From Raoultibacter massiliensis (GTDB lineage Bacteria > Actinomycetota > Coriobacteriia > Coriobacteriales > Eggerthellaceae): 64,000 bases of DNA. Made by a program: the position numbers and the translations under genes. The stretch lies in the NCBI RefSeq assembly GCF_900199545.1, contig NZ_LT962670.1:727776-791775 (forward strand). Direction: 5' to 3'. Positions 17,818-28,926 of the stretch are shown one piece after another (the first letter of the stretch is position 1; each line of letters starts with the position of its first letter). The notes below the pieces were generated by a model that saw nothing but the letters and a program-made list of their open reading frames with translations, ran no database searches and was not told where the DNA came from.

Positions 17818-18741
17818 ATGGGCGAGAACCTGTATCTGCTCGGTCATCCGATCGGGCATTCGAAATCTCCGATCATGTACAACGCACTGTACGAAAAGCT
17901 CGGATTGCCGTGGGCCTACGAGCCGATGGACTGCGTCGATGCCGACGAAGCGCGCGCATTTCTCGACGCGCGGGAATTTTTCAGCATCAACATCACAACG
18001 CCCTACAAGCCCCTCGCGTTCGAGGCGGCAACCGTGCGCGCCGCTACGGCGAAGCTTGCGCGCGGAGCTAACGTGCTCGTGCAGAAGAACGGCGCGCTTA
18101 TCGCCTACAACGTCGATGGCGAGGGGTGCGTGGATTACCTGGAGCGGGCCGGGGTTCGCTTCGCGGGCAGCCAGGTGGTCGTGTGCGGCACGGGTCCGAC
18201 GGCTCTCTCGATCCTGCATGCCTGCGCCCTTGCGGGGGCCAAACGGGTTGTGCTCGTGGGCCGCGACAAGGAGCGGGCGCGCGCGACTCTCGAGGCGTAT
18301 GTCGAGCAATACCGGACGCTCGCTTTCGCGACCGTCGATCCGCCGGCTGCGCGCGAGGGGCGGCTGAGCTTTCGCGCAGCCTACGAACAGGTTGATTTCG
18401 CTTTCGGGGGCTACGCTTCGGCGACACAGGTTTTTTCGGCGGCGGATGTTGTCATCAATGCAACGCCGCTCGGCATGACCGAGGGCGATCCTGCGCCGTT
18501 CGATACCGCCTTGCTCCGTGGGGGGCAGACTGTGTTCGATGCGGTGTACGGGCATGGAACCACGGCGCTTGTCGCGGGTGCGCAAAAAGCCGGGTGCGCC
18601 GTGTTCGACGGGCAGGGCATGCTCGTCGCGCAGGCGGTCGCCACGGCGGTCATGCTTCTGGAAATCGCGGGGGTGGAAACCGGTCTATCGCGTGAAGAGA
18701 TGTTCGACATCATGGCCGACGCCGCGGGATTCGCTCTGTAG
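17818..18741 (+). CDS. aroE: Shikimate dehydrogenase
   Basis: A 307-residue enzyme that reduces 3-dehydroshikimate with NADPH. The substrate-binding motif GHPIGHSKSPIM is intact, and the catalytic Lys is in NITTPYK, where most AroE proteins have N(V)T(I/V)PHK or PFK. The glycine-rich nucleotide loop reads VVCGTGPTALS rather than GAGGA, and NATPLGM and the GQGMLVAQA end motif are present. It is about 30 residues longer than E. coli AroE because of an insertion around residues 170-205. An AAAGG site precedes the ATG. Confidence 0.93.
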   Translation: MGENLYLLGHPIGHSKSPIMYNALYEKLGLPWAYEPMDCVDADEARAFLDAREFFSINITTPYKPLAFEAATVRAATAKLARGANVLVQKNGALIAYNVDGEGCVDYLERAGVRFAGSQVVVCGTGPTALSILHACALAGAKRVVLVGRDKERARATLEAYVEQYRTLAFATVDPPAAREGRLSFRAAYEQVDFAFGGYASATQVFSAADVVINATPLGMTEGDPAPFDTALLRGGQTVFDAVYGHGTTALVAGAQKAGCAVFDGQGMLVAQAVATAVMLLEIAGVETGLSREEMFDIMADAAGFAL

Positions 18742-18819
18742 CGGTATAATCACCTTCGAAAGAACGCCGATCGGCGTCAAGGCGACCTGCATGATCGGGA
18801 CCGAAGCCAGGAGAAGCAT

Positions 18820-19992
18820 ATGCACTACATTACAGCGGGAGAGAGCCATGGTCCGGCACTGACGGCTATCGTCGATGGCGTGCCGGCGGGATTGAAGGTA
18901 TCGCTTCGCCAAATCGATAGCGACCTCGCACGGCGCCAGTCGGGTTACGGACGCGGCGGCAGGCAGGCTATCGAGAAGGACCACGCCGAAATACTGTCCG
19001 GCGTGCGTTTCGGAAAAACGCTCGGGACCCCCATTGCGCTGCAGATCAGAAACAGGGATTGGGAGAATTGGACCGAGCGGATGGCTCCGTTCGGCGACGT
19101 GCCCGACGAACTGGTGCGCGAGGTGACGCCGCGTCCGGGCCATGCCGATCTGGTGGGCGCGCTCAAGACGAACACCGACGACTGCCGCAACATCCTCGAG
19201 CGCGCGAGCGCCCGTGAGACGGCGGCGCGCGTTGCCGCTGCGGGAATCGCCCGCGAGTTTCTCGCTGATCTGGGGGTGGAGATATTCTCGTACGTTACGC
19301 GCATCGGTTCGGCAAGGTTCGTCGAGGACGAGCCGATGCTTGCCGCCCCCGACTACAAGCCGCTCGACATCGAGATGAGCGATGTGCGTTGCCCCGACGA
19401 AGAGGCGAGCGAAGCCATGAAGGCCGCCATCGATGCCGCGCGCGACGCGGGCGAGAGCCTTGGCGGCACGTTCCGCGTCGTTGTTCTAGGCCTTCTGCCG
19501 GGTATCGGGGGCTATGCGACGCCTTCGGAGCGCCTGACTTCGCGCATCGGAGCCGCACTGTTTTCCATCCCCGCCATCAAGGGCGTCGAATTCGGCAAAG
19601 GCTTCGCCACGGCATCCGAGGTGGGCTCGCGAGTGCACGATCCCATCATCCAATCTTCGAAGGACGGGTTCTCTCGTTCGAGCAACAACGCGGGCGGTCT
19701 CGAAGGCGGCATGACGACGGGCATGCCCCTCATCGTAACGGCGGCTATGAAGCCGATCCCCACGCTTGCGAATCCGCTCACGACCGTCAACATGGACACG
19801 CTCGAGGTCGAGGAGGCCTCGAAGGAGCGCAGCGACGTGTGCGCCGTTCCCGCCTGTGCGGTTGTGGCCGAAAGCGAAGTGGCGTTTGTGCTCGCCAACG
19901 CCTATCTCGAGCGGTTCGGCGATGCGAACATGACTGACATCAGGGCGGCGGTCAAAGCGTATCGCCAGCGCATCAAGACCATGTCGCGGTAG
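18820..19992 (+). CDS. aroC: Chorismate synthase
   Basis: A 390-residue FMN-dependent enzyme that makes chorismate from EPSP. Signatures: GESHGPALTAIVDGVPAGL at the N-terminus, RRQSGYGRGGR, RPGHADLVG, ERASARETAARVAA and SNNAGGLEGGMTTGMP. TATAAT occurs at 18745-18750, 70 bases upstream, without a clear -35. aroK follows after 12 bases. EPSP synthase (aroA) and DAHP synthase are not in the window. Confidence 0.96.
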   Translation: MHYITAGESHGPALTAIVDGVPAGLKVSLRQIDSDLARRQSGYGRGGRQAIEKDHAEILSGVRFGKTLGTPIALQIRNRDWENWTERMAPFGDVPDELVREVTPRPGHADLVGALKTNTDDCRNILERASARETAARVAAAGIAREFLADLGVEIFSYVTRIGSARFVEDEPMLAAPDYKPLDIEMSDVRCPDEEASEAMKAAIDAARDAGESLGGTFRVVVLGLLPGIGGYATPSERLTSRIGAALFSIPAIKGVEFGKGFATASEVGSRVHDPIIQSSKDGFSRSSNNAGGLEGGMTTGMPLIVTAAMKPIPTLANPLTTVNMDTLEVEEASKERSDVCAVPACAVVAESEVAFVLANAYLERFGDANMTDIRAAVKAYRQRIKTMSR

Positions 19993-20004
19993 GCGGATAC
20001 CCGC

Positions 20005-20721
20005 ATGGCGAACAAGAGGCAACAGCGTCCGATCCATCAAGGGCCGCCTTCCGACCGAGGCAACGCGCAGGGCCCGCAAGGCAAAGGTTCGCCTGTTCAG
20101 ACGGGCAAGCCGAACCGCCAAGCTCCGAGCCCGAAGGCTCAGGCGGGGCGCCCCAAGCAACGTACGCAGCCGGCGCAGAGGCCTCCCTGCACTCTTGGAC
20201 GACCCGTGTTCTTCGTCGGTTTCATGGGCGCGGGCAAGACCTCGGTTTCGCGCCGTCTTGCGCGGATGTGCCGCATCTCGTCGATCGACCTCGATACTTA
20301 TATCGAGAGGCGGGAGGACAAGAAGGTCAAAGAGATTTTCGCAGCGGTGGGCGAGGGGGGATTTCGCGCGATGGAAACAGAAGTGCTTCGCGAATTCACA
20401 GCTGCTGAACCCGCGCTGGTATCATGCGGCGGCGGCATCGTGAAAGCCGCTGAGAACCGCGAAATTCTCAAGCGCGGCGGATTCGTCGTGTACCTCAAGG
20501 TTTCCGCTGACGAGGCCCAGAGCCGCATCAGCGACCTTTCAACGCGCCCGCTGTTCAACGATCTGGCGCAGGCGCGCAAGACCAATGAGGAAAGGCTGCC
20601 CTTATACGAAGAAGTAGCCGATGTCGTGATCGACACGGCAGGCAAGAGCGTGGGCAGAATCGCCGCCGAAGTAAGAGACGTGTTGAAGAAAGAGGGAATC
20701 TTGTGGCAGTCGCACGAATAG
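20005..20721 (+). CDS. aroK: Shikimate kinase with a disordered N-terminal extension
   Basis: Residues from about 65 form a normal shikimate kinase: Walker A FMGAGKTSV, DLDTYIE, CGGGIVKA and the lid RPLF. The first 60 or so residues are a Gln/Pro/Arg/Lys-rich segment with no predicted fold, absent from most AroK proteins (about 170 residues). It has an ATG 12 bases after aroC; an internal start near the kinase domain is possible but no ATG/GTG with a good site is obvious there. The 3' end overlaps aroB by 19 bases. Confidence 0.92.
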   Translation: MANKRQQRPIHQGPPSDRGNAQGPQGKGSPVQTGKPNRQAPSPKAQAGRPKQRTQPAQRPPCTLGRPVFFVGFMGAGKTSVSRRLARMCRISSIDLDTYIERREDKKVKEIFAAVGEGGFRAMETEVLREFTAAEPALVSCGGGIVKAAENREILKRGGFVVYLKVSADEAQSRISDLSTRPLFNDLAQARKTNEERLPLYEEVADVVIDTAGKSVGRIAAEVRDVLKKEGILWQSHE

Positions 20722-21821
20722 TGGTCAACATCGCCAATGCCCCGAGCTACGACGTTCGCATAGGCGGCAACCTTGTCGAAAAGCTCGGCGGCTACCTGAG
20801 GGAGGTCAACCAGTCGGATACCGCCCTTGTCATCACCGATGAAAATGTCGGACCGCTCTACCTCGCCGCCGCGAAGGCGTCGCTTGTCGATGCGGGATAC
20901 CGTACGCTTGACATCACCGTTCCGGCAGGCGAGGGGTCGAAGTCCGTTGCGGTTTCGAGCGAGATCTGGACGGCTATGGCCGACCTCAAGCTCGGGCGCG
21001 ACGTGCTCGTCGTGGCGCTCGGCGGCGGCGTGGTAGGCGATCTTGCCGGATTCGTTGCGGCGACCTACATGCGCGGAGTCGCGTTCGCCCAGGTGCCGAC
21101 AACGCTGCTCGCGATGGTGGATTCTTCGGTGGGCGGGAAAACGGGGATCAACCTCGAACAGGGAAAGAACCTGGTCGGATCGTTCAAACAGCCGATTCAG
21201 GTGTGTGCAAGCGCCTCGGTGCTCGCCACGCTTCCCGAACGCGAATGGGCGTGCGGGTGCGCTGAGATCGCCAAATCGGCGGTTATCGACTCCGACGAGT
21301 TCTTCTTCTGGCTTACCGATGCGGCGGAGGCGCTTGCTGCACGCGACGAGGGCGTGGTTGCCGAAGCAATCGCTCGCTCGGTCGTGTTCAAGGCGAACGT
21401 GGTTGCCGAAGACGAAACGGAAAGCAGGGGCGTGCGCGAATGCCTCAACTACGGGCATACGCTCGGTCACGCCATCGAGGCGCTTGCCGGGTTCGGCGCG
21501 TTCTCGCATGGCGCGGCCGTGGCCGAGGGCATGCGGTTCGCCGCGCGGCTCGGCGCGGCTTGCGTCGGCACTCCGACCGATCTGATCTTCGCGCAAGACG
21601 AACTGCTTGACGCGCTTGGGCTGCCTTCGCTCGACTGGTCGGCAAAGCCCGAAGAACTGCTTGCAGCTATGAAGGGCGACAAGAAGGTGCGCGGCGGACA
21701 TCTGCGCTTCGTGCTTCCGCGAGAAGTGGGGCTGTGGGAAGTGGTCGAGGTCGATGACGAAACGGTGCTCGAGCATCTTGGCGCCTGGGTCCGCTCGAAG
21801 GAGACGCAGATCGTGCAGTAA
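20703..21821 (+). CDS. aroB: 3-dehydroquinate synthase
   Basis: A 372-residue NAD- and metal-dependent enzyme that cyclises DAHP. Conserved parts: GEGSKSV, VVALGGGVVGDLAGFVAA, QVPTTLLAMVDSSVGGKTGIN, the metal ligand Glu in CAEIAKSAVI and histidines in NYGHTLGHAIE and FSHGAAVAEGM. Translation begins at GTG (20703) inside the end of aroK, with GAGGGA upstream, so the two are probably translationally coupled. Confidence 0.96.
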   Translation: MAVARIVVNIANAPSYDVRIGGNLVEKLGGYLREVNQSDTALVITDENVGPLYLAAAKASLVDAGYRTLDITVPAGEGSKSVAVSSEIWTAMADLKLGRDVLVVALGGGVVGDLAGFVAATYMRGVAFAQVPTTLLAMVDSSVGGKTGINLEQGKNLVGSFKQPIQVCASASVLATLPEREWACGCAEIAKSAVIDSDEFFFWLTDAAEALAARDEGVVAEAIARSVVFKANVVAEDETESRGVRECLNYGHTLGHAIEALAGFGAFSHGAAVAEGMRFAARLGAACVGTPTDLIFAQDELLDALGLPSLDWSAKPEELLAAMKGDKKVRGGHLRFVLPREVGLWEVVEVDDETVLEHLGAWVRSKETQIVQ

Positions 21822-21872
21822 CGCATCGATCTTGCCCTGCTTCCGGTCGGGCCAAGCGCTGCCTCTGGATGC

Positions 21873-21978
21873 CATCTCCGAAGCGCTACCCCGAAGGGCG
21901 GCTCTCGAAGGGCGGCTCCCAAAAGGCCGTCTCCGAAGTGCCATCCCAAAGGGCTCCTCCCAAAGGGCCGCCTCTGAA
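21873..21978. repeat. Degenerate tandem repeat of about 14-15 bases
   Basis: Six to seven imperfect copies of a unit close to CCCAAAGGGCGGCT (variants CCCGAAGGGCGGCT, CTCGAAGGGCGGCT, CCCAAAAGGCCGTCT, CCCAAAGGGCTCCT, CCCAAAGGGCCGCCT) run through the gap after aroB and end exactly where the left arm of the inverted repeat pair begins. Confidence 0.65.
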
Positions 21979-22162
21979 ATGCACGCTTTTGCCCGAAATG
22001 TTGCGTTTTTTCGGTTTCGCGGGCTGGCCGGCGACCCTCAAGGCGGGAATCGCGGAAACGGCGAATTGCTGAAAGCGATTGACCTGGTTTTATGCCGAGC
22101 ATGAGTGCGGGCGGTTTTGTCAGCGCGCTTCGGAGCGCAACATTTCGAGCAAAAGCGTGCAT
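21979..22162. repeat. Paired inverted repeat, locus A
   Basis: Two 27-base arms at 21979-22005 (starts ATGCACGCTTTT, ends AAATGTTGCG) and 22136-22162 (starts CGCAACATTTCG, ends AAAGCGTGCAT) are inverted copies differing at one base. The 130-base centre has no reading frame I trust. Related arms occur at 48616-48779. The rest of the 21822-22282 gap holds only the tandem repeat and the aroQ ribosome-binding site. Confidence 0.75.
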
Positions 22163-22282
22163 CTTACGCGCCGCCCTGCATCCGTAGCGGCGCGTAAGAT
22201 TCTTCGTGATATACTCGCCCGTGCCGGTGCGTGGCGGGCTGCGGCAGGCTGTTGTTGCGATCGAGATGCAAAGGAGTTTCTG

Positions 22283-22720
22283 GTGAACAAAATCCTTCTG
22301 TTGAACGGGCCGAACCTCAACATGCTCGGAGTTCGCGAACCCGAGGTGTACGGCCGCGATACGCTCGAGTCGATCGAAGCCGAGGTAAGCGCGTATGGAG
22401 CCGAAAGGGGCGTTGCCGTCGATTGCTTTCAGTCGAACCACGAAGGAGCACTCATCGATAAGCTCCACGAGGCGCATACGGCTTACGACGGCGTTATCTA
22501 CAATCCCGGTGCCCATACGCATTACTCGTATGCGTTGCGTGACGCGATCGGGTCAATCGGCACGCCGGTTGTCGAGGTGCATCTTTCCGATATCGAAGCG
22601 CGTGAGGAGTTCAGGCGCATTTCGGTGATTGCGCCGGTGTGCGTCGCGCAGATCAAGGGCAAGGGAAAGCTCGGATACAAGGAGGCGCTCGATGTCTTGC
22701 TCGAACTCGAGAATCGGTAG
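22283..22720 (+). CDS. aroQ: Type II 3-dehydroquinate dehydratase
   Basis: A 145-residue dodecameric-type dehydroquinase. The N-terminal [20 protein letters not shown] carries the catalytic Arg and Tyr; SNHEGALID and the catalytic His in EVHLSD are present. [14 protein letters not shown] replaces the common NPGAYTHTSVALRD. Translation starts at GTG 22283, six bases after AAGGAG; a longer in-frame extension upstream is not supported. pepQ overlaps the 3' end by 29 bases. Confidence 0.95.
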   Translation: MNKILLLNGPNLNMLGVREPEVYGRDTLESIEAEVSAYGAERGVAVDCFQSNHEGALIDKLHEAHTAYDGVIYNPGAHTHYSYALRDAIGSIGTPVVEVHLSDIEAREEFRRISVIAPVCVAQIKGKGKLGYKEALDVLLELENR

Positions 22721-23789
22721 GCTTCGCGACCGCATGGCCGACTTGAAGGCCGATGCGATCTACGTCCGCGACCAGTCGAATCTAAGATGGCTGACCGCTT
22801 TCGACGGCGTGTTCGATGACGAAGACGCCCATGCGATGGTTGTAACGCCAGGTTGTGCCGTGCTTCACACCGATTCGCGCTACGACGAGGCATTCGGCCG
22901 CGCGGCGAAGGGTACCGAGGTGCGGATCGACGGCTCGAGGAAGACCCATGCGGCGTTTGCGAAAGCGGCCATCGGCGATGCGGCTGCGACGCTGGCCATC
23001 GAAACGTCGATCGAATTGGGCGAATACCGAAGCCTTGAAAAAGAGTTCGCCGATGCGCCCATCCGCATGCTCGAAACGAGCGGCGTGATCGTCGGCCTGC
23101 GCGAGGTGAAAGACGCCGACGAGGTCGCCCGCATGAAAGCAGCCCAGGCTATCACCGATGCCGCATTCGCTCATATCGCCGCATTCGCGAAGCCGGGCAT
23201 GACCGAGCGCGAAGTGCAGATCGAGCTCGAGGATTTCATGCTGCGCCATGGGGCCGAGGGCCTGGCGTTTTCCTCGATCGTGGCGACGGGCGCCAACGGC
23301 GCATCGCCCCATGCCATCCCCGGCGAGACGATGCTCGAGGCGGGGCAGTGCGTCGTGCTCGATTTCGGAGCGCGAGCGCGGGGATACTGTTCCGATATGA
23401 CGCGCATGCTTTTTCTGGGCGAACCCGACGAGCGCATGAGACGCGCTTACGAGATCATCCGCGAAGCGAACGAACGCGTGGAAGACGCTTTGAGGCCCGG
23501 CGTGATCGGTGCCGACATGCATCAACTTGCCGAAGACGTGCTTGTCCAAGGCGGCTTTGGCAACAAGATGGGTCACGGCCTCGGGCACGGCGTGGGCATC
23601 GACATCCATGAAGAGCCGGTTTTATCGCCTCGAAACAAGAAGCCGCTTGCGCCGGGTAACGTGGTCACCGTCGAACCGGGCATCTACGTGGCGGGCGAGT
23701 TCGGCATGCGTTTGGAGGATTTCGGCGTTGTCACGCATGACGGATTCGAGGTTTTTACGCAATCCACTCATGAGATGGTTATAATATAG
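22692..23789 (+). CDS. pepQ: M24 family Xaa-Pro aminopeptidase
   Basis: A 365-residue metallopeptidase that removes residues ahead of proline. An N-terminal creatinase-like domain (to about residue 140) precedes the pita-bread catalytic domain with metal ligands in [17 protein letters not shown] (two Asp), [14 protein letters not shown] (His), VTVEPGIY (Glu) and MRLEDFGVV (Glu). The start at 22692 is preferred because a perfect AAGGAGG (22679-22685) sits six bases upstream, inside aroQ, and the resulting [19 protein letters not shown] matches the usual family N-terminus; the ATG at 22734 lacks any such site. Confidence 0.92.
   Translation: MSCSNSRIGRLRDRMADLKADAIYVRDQSNLRWLTAFDGVFDDEDAHAMVVTPGCAVLHTDSRYDEAFGRAAKGTEVRIDGSRKTHAAFAKAAIGDAAATLAIETSIELGEYRSLEKEFADAPIRMLETSGVIVGLREVKDADEVARMKAAQAITDAAFAHIAAFAKPGMTEREVQIELEDFMLRHGAEGLAFSSIVATGANGASPHAIPGETMLEAGQCVVLDFGARARGYCSDMTRMLFLGEPDERMRRAYEIIREANERVEDALRPGVIGADMHQLAEDVLVQGGFGNKMGHGLGHGVGIDIHEEPVLSPRNKKPLAPGNVVTVEPGIYVAGEFGMRLEDFGVVTHDGFEVFTQSTHEMVII
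23780..23785 (+). promoter_or_regulatory. Candidate -10 element for efp
   Basis: A consensus TATAAT lies inside the last codons of pepQ, about 75 bases before efp. No good -35 is visible at the right distance, so efp may have its own weak or activator-dependent promoter in addition to read-through from the aro genes. Confidence 0.35.
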
Positions 23790-23858
23790 CGGCTTTAAGT
23801 TACGTGTGGGATGCAGGGCATATGATCCTCGTGTCCTGAATCTGAAAGGATTTGATAG

Positions 23859-24419
23859 ATGGCAATTTCAACCGCCGATTTCAAAAACGGCATCTGCATC
23901 GAGTACAACGGAAGACTTTGCACGATCGTCGAGTTTCAGCATGTGAAACCCGGAAAGGGCGGCGCATTCGTGCGCACGAAGCTTCGCGACATCAAAACCG
24001 GACGCGTGATCGACAACACGTTCAACGCCGGCGTTAAGGTCGAGCAGGTTCGTCTTGACAACAAGAAGATGCAGTACCTCTACAACGACGGCTCCGATTA
24101 CTATTTCATGGACAACGACACCTTCGAGCAGATGTCCGTTCCCTCCGAGATCATCGGCGACAATTCGCAGTGGCTCAAGGAAAACGACGAAGCTTCGATC
24201 CTCTATGCGGGCGACGAGCTCATCAGCATCGAACCCCAGATGTTCGTCGAGCTCGAGGTTACCGAAACCGAGCCCGGCTTCAAGGGCGACACCGCCACGA
24301 ACACCACCAAGCCCGCAACGCTCGAGACCGGTGCGACCATCCAGGTCCCCACGTTCGTCGAGATCGGCGACGTGCTGCAGATCGACACGCGTGACGGGCG
24401 CTTCATCAAGCGCGTGTAA
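23859..24419 (+). CDS. efp: Elongation factor P
   Basis: A 186-residue three-domain protein that relieves ribosome stalling at polyproline. The tip loop is HVKPGKGGAFVRTKL, with the Lys that is modified in many species; the modifying enzyme cannot be told from this window. AAAGGATTTGATAG precedes the ATG. A strong terminator follows. Confidence 0.97.
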   Translation: MAISTADFKNGICIEYNGRLCTIVEFQHVKPGKGGAFVRTKLRDIKTGRVIDNTFNAGVKVEQVRLDNKKMQYLYNDGSDYYFMDNDTFEQMSVPSEIIGDNSQWLKENDEASILYAGDELISIEPQMFVELEVTETEPGFKGDTATNTTKPATLETGATIQVPTFVEIGDVLQIDTRDGRFIKRV

Positions 24420-24445
24420 GCGCAGGGCAAGGCAAGCAAATCATA

Positions 24446-24480
24446 GAAAAAGGAACGGGTCGTCGGCCCGTTCCTTTTTC
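24446..24480 (+). terminator. Intrinsic terminator of efp
   Basis: A perfect 14-base stem (GAAAAAGGAACGGG with CCCGTTCCTTTTTC) and a 7-base loop, ending in a T-run, 27 bases after the efp stop. Confidence 0.9.
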
Positions 24481-24484
24481 TAAG

Positions 24485-24628
24485 GTGCATGGCTGTACGA
24501 CATGCACCTCGCATGCTCGGCAGACGGTTGTCAGCCGACTCGAGCGAGGAGAATCGAATCCGACGGTCGAAACGCTCGAGGCGATTGCGCACGGGCTTGG
24601 AAGAAGACTCATCATCGCGCTGCAGTAG
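24485..24628 (+). pseudogene. Remnant of an Xre-type HTH gene (C-terminal half)
   Basis: The frame ending at TAG 24626-24628 encodes RQTVVSRLERGESNPTVETL followed by EAIAHGLGRRLIIALQ, which is the recognition helix and the end of an Xre/antitoxin HTH domain. The first half of the domain is missing: upstream in frame there is only a short Cys/Thr/His-rich stretch back to a GTG at 24485 and then the efp terminator. No ribosome-binding site or partner toxin is seen. This looks like a decayed fragment rather than a working gene. The remaining gap to 24871 holds the promoter of the next operon and nothing else I recognise. Confidence 0.6.
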
Positions 24629-24747
24629 GGAAGAGGCGACGGGCGCAGCTTTTGCATTGTGCAGTCCCGCCTGCGCCTTCCACCCCTCGAATATGTTACT
24701 TGTCCACGAAATCCGAGCCTCCCTGATGGATTCAGTCCGCATTCTTA

Positions 24748-24753
24748 TATAAT
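24748..24753 (+). promoter_or_regulatory. Candidate -10 of the carboxylase operon
   Basis: A consensus TATAAT, with a weak TGATGG about 18 bases upstream, would start a transcript with a leader of about 110 bases before the carboxyltransferase gene. Confidence 0.45.
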
Positions 24754-24871
24754 GCTCTAATGCCTGAATGGCGCGTTGCCGTATGGTTCGGGAAAACCAC
24801 CGCATAACGAGGCTTTGTGGGTGCCGTTCAGGTCCGTTCTTTGACTATTACCAAGAAGGGGGTGTGAGTTC

Positions 24872-26766
<1,895 letters not shown>

Positions 26767-26767
<1 letters not shown>

Positions 26768-28125
26768 TGTTTAGCAAGATATTGATCGCAAACCGCGGCG
26801 AAGTGGCGCTGCGGATCATGCGTGCGTGCAAAGAGCTTGGCGTGAAAACCGTGGCGGTTTACTCCACCGAGGATGCCGATACCTATCCGGTGCAGTATGC
26901 CGACGAGGCAGTCTGCATCGGGCCTGCCCCCGCAAACAAGAGCTACCTCATACAGTCGAGCATCATCGCTGCGGCGATAAACTCCGGGGCCGAAGCAATA
27001 CACCCCGGATACGGATTCTTGGCTGAAAACGCCGATTTCGCCCGCGCCTGCGGCGACAACGGCATCGTGTTCATCGGCCCGAGCCCCGAATGCATCGAGC
27101 GCATGGGCGATAAGAGCGAAGCCCGCGAAACCATGAAGATGTGCGGCGTGCCCACGGTGCCCGGCTCCGATGGGTGCATCGATACCGTCGAGGAGGCGCA
27201 GGAGTTCGCCCGCCGTGTCGGGTATCCTGTTCTCATCAAGGCCACTGCGGGCGGCGGCGGCAAGGGCATGCGCGAAGTGCATCATCCCAACGATCTCGAG
27301 GCCCAGTACAAGGCGGCTCGCAACGAGGCGGGTGCGGCGTTCGGCAACGACGGCGTGTACCTCGAGAAGCTCGTTCTGAGGCCCCGCCATGTCGAGATTC
27401 AGGTGCTGGCAGACGATTTCGGCAATCGCGTGGCCCTGTGCGAGCGCGATTGCTCCATCCAGCGGCGTCACCAGAAGCTGCTCGAAGAGGCTCCGAGCCC
27501 GGCTCTGACCGATGAGATCCGCCGGTCTATGGGCGTTGCCGCACTGAAAGCCGTACGGGCGGTGGATTATAAGAATGCCGGCACGATCGAGTTTCTGCTC
27601 GATCAAGACGGGCGCTTCTATTTCATGGAAATGAATACGCGCGTACAGGTCGAGCATCCGGTAACCGAGCAGATCACGGGAACCGATATCATCAAAGAGC
27701 AGCTTCGCATAGCTGCGGGCGAGCCGATGAGCTGCGCCGATCGTGCGCCGTTCACGCCGATGGGCCATGCGATAGAGTTTCGCATCAACGCCGAGGACCC
27801 CGATCACGATTTCCGTCCGTGCCCGGGTACCGTTACGGTATTCGACATGCCGGCGGGCCCTGGTGTTCGTGTGGAGAGTTACGTTCGTGCGGGCACGAAG
27901 ATTTCCCCGTATTATGATTCGTTGGTAGCGAAGCTCATTGTATACGGACAGGATCGCGAAGAGGCGATCGCCCGTGGCAAGCGAGCGCTTGACGAGTTTG
28001 TAATCGAAGGAATCAAGACGACCATTCCCTTCCACAAGAAGGTGCTGGAAAACGAAGCGTTTGTAAAGGGCGACTTCTCGACTGATTTCTTGGAAACGCA
28101 GATGGGAGATGCTAGCAATGGCTGA
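26767..28125 (+). CDS. accC: Biotin carboxylase
   Basis: A 452-residue ATP-grasp enzyme that carboxylates biotin on the upstream carrier domain. It shows [24 protein letters not shown], the ATP loop [12 protein letters not shown], catalytic [19 protein letters not shown] and [15 protein letters not shown]. The start is one base into the previous stop codon, implying coupled translation and a stoichiometric complex. By homology it is equally good as the AccC of acetyl-CoA carboxylase, so it may serve both if accAD are elsewhere. Confidence 0.94.
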
Positions 28126-28465
28126 TCTGAACGTTGACGGCATGGCGCTTGCGCCTGGTGTCGTGGAAACCATAATCTCGATTGCTGCGAAAGAGGTGCA
28201 GGGCGTTGCCTCCGTCGGTCCTTCCGGCGTGGGCGGCCTGCGTTCCGTTTTCGGATCGAAGCCTTCGACGCAGGGCATCGAAGTCGATGTCGACGACAAC
28301 GACGCGCTGCATGTTTCGGTGCGGGTCGACGTGTACTACGGCCACGTGCTCCCCGAGGTCGCCGATGCGTTGCGCACCGCTATCTCGGATGCCGTTGCAA
28401 GCCAGATCGGTATTCCCGTCGGCAGCGTCGACGTGTACATCGACGGCATCCAGTTCGCCGAATAA
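28118..28465 (+). CDS. Asp23/Gls24 family envelope stress protein
   Basis: A 115-residue protein of the Asp23/YqhY family ([23 protein letters not shown]; the [22 protein letters not shown] strand region). The start at 28118 follows GGGAGATG and overlaps the end of accC by eight bases. In Firmicutes the YqhY member sits beside accBC and nusB and is linked to acetyl-CoA carboxylase homeostasis; the same setting here suggests a similar role. Confidence 0.88.
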   Translation: MADLNVDGMALAPGVVETIISIAAKEVQGVASVGPSGVGGLRSVFGSKPSTQGIEVDVDDNDALHVSVRVDVYYGHVLPEVADALRTAISDAVASQIGIPVGSVDVYIDGIQFAE

Positions 28466-28491
28466 GCAATTCATTAAAAAGGTAGTGATGC

Positions 28492-28926
28492 ATGTCTGCT
28501 AAGCGACACGAAAGGACCCTCGCGCGCCGCGCGGCGCTGCAGGTCCTTTACCAGGGTGAGATCCTCGACGAATCGGCGGCGGCAATCGTCGCCGATGATC
28601 GTTATTTGGCCGACGACGGTCCGCTTCCCGCCTATGCGTGCGATCTGCTCCGCGCGATCGAAGAGCATAAAAGCGATATCGACAGTCATCTCAAGGCGAC
28701 TTCGGAGAACTGGGCGCTTGAGCGCATGCCGGTTGTCGACCGCTCGATTCTGCGACTGGCAACCTGTGAGATGATGTATGTGGACGATGTGCCGCTTTCG
28801 GTTTCGATCAACGAAGCGGTCGAGCTTGCGAAAGATTTCGGGGGCGAAGATGATTCGCCCCGGTTCGTCAACGGCGTGCTCGGTCGCATTGCGACGTCGT
28901 TGGAAGAGGAATGCGATGGCAAGTGA
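28492..28926 (+). CDS. nusB: Transcription antitermination factor NusB
   Basis: A 144-residue all-helical RNA-binding factor that joins NusE on rRNA boxA. RRAALQVLYQGEI, the PVVDRSILRLATCEMMY core and the SVSINEAVELAKDFG...RFVNGVLGRI end are diagnostic. It overlaps xseB by 11 bases. Confidence 0.95.
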   Translation: MSAKRHERTLARRAALQVLYQGEILDESAAAIVADDRYLADDGPLPAYACDLLRAIEEHKSDIDSHLKATSENWALERMPVVDRSILRLATCEMMYVDDVPLSVSINEAVELAKDFGGEDDSPRFVNGVLGRIATSLEEECDGK

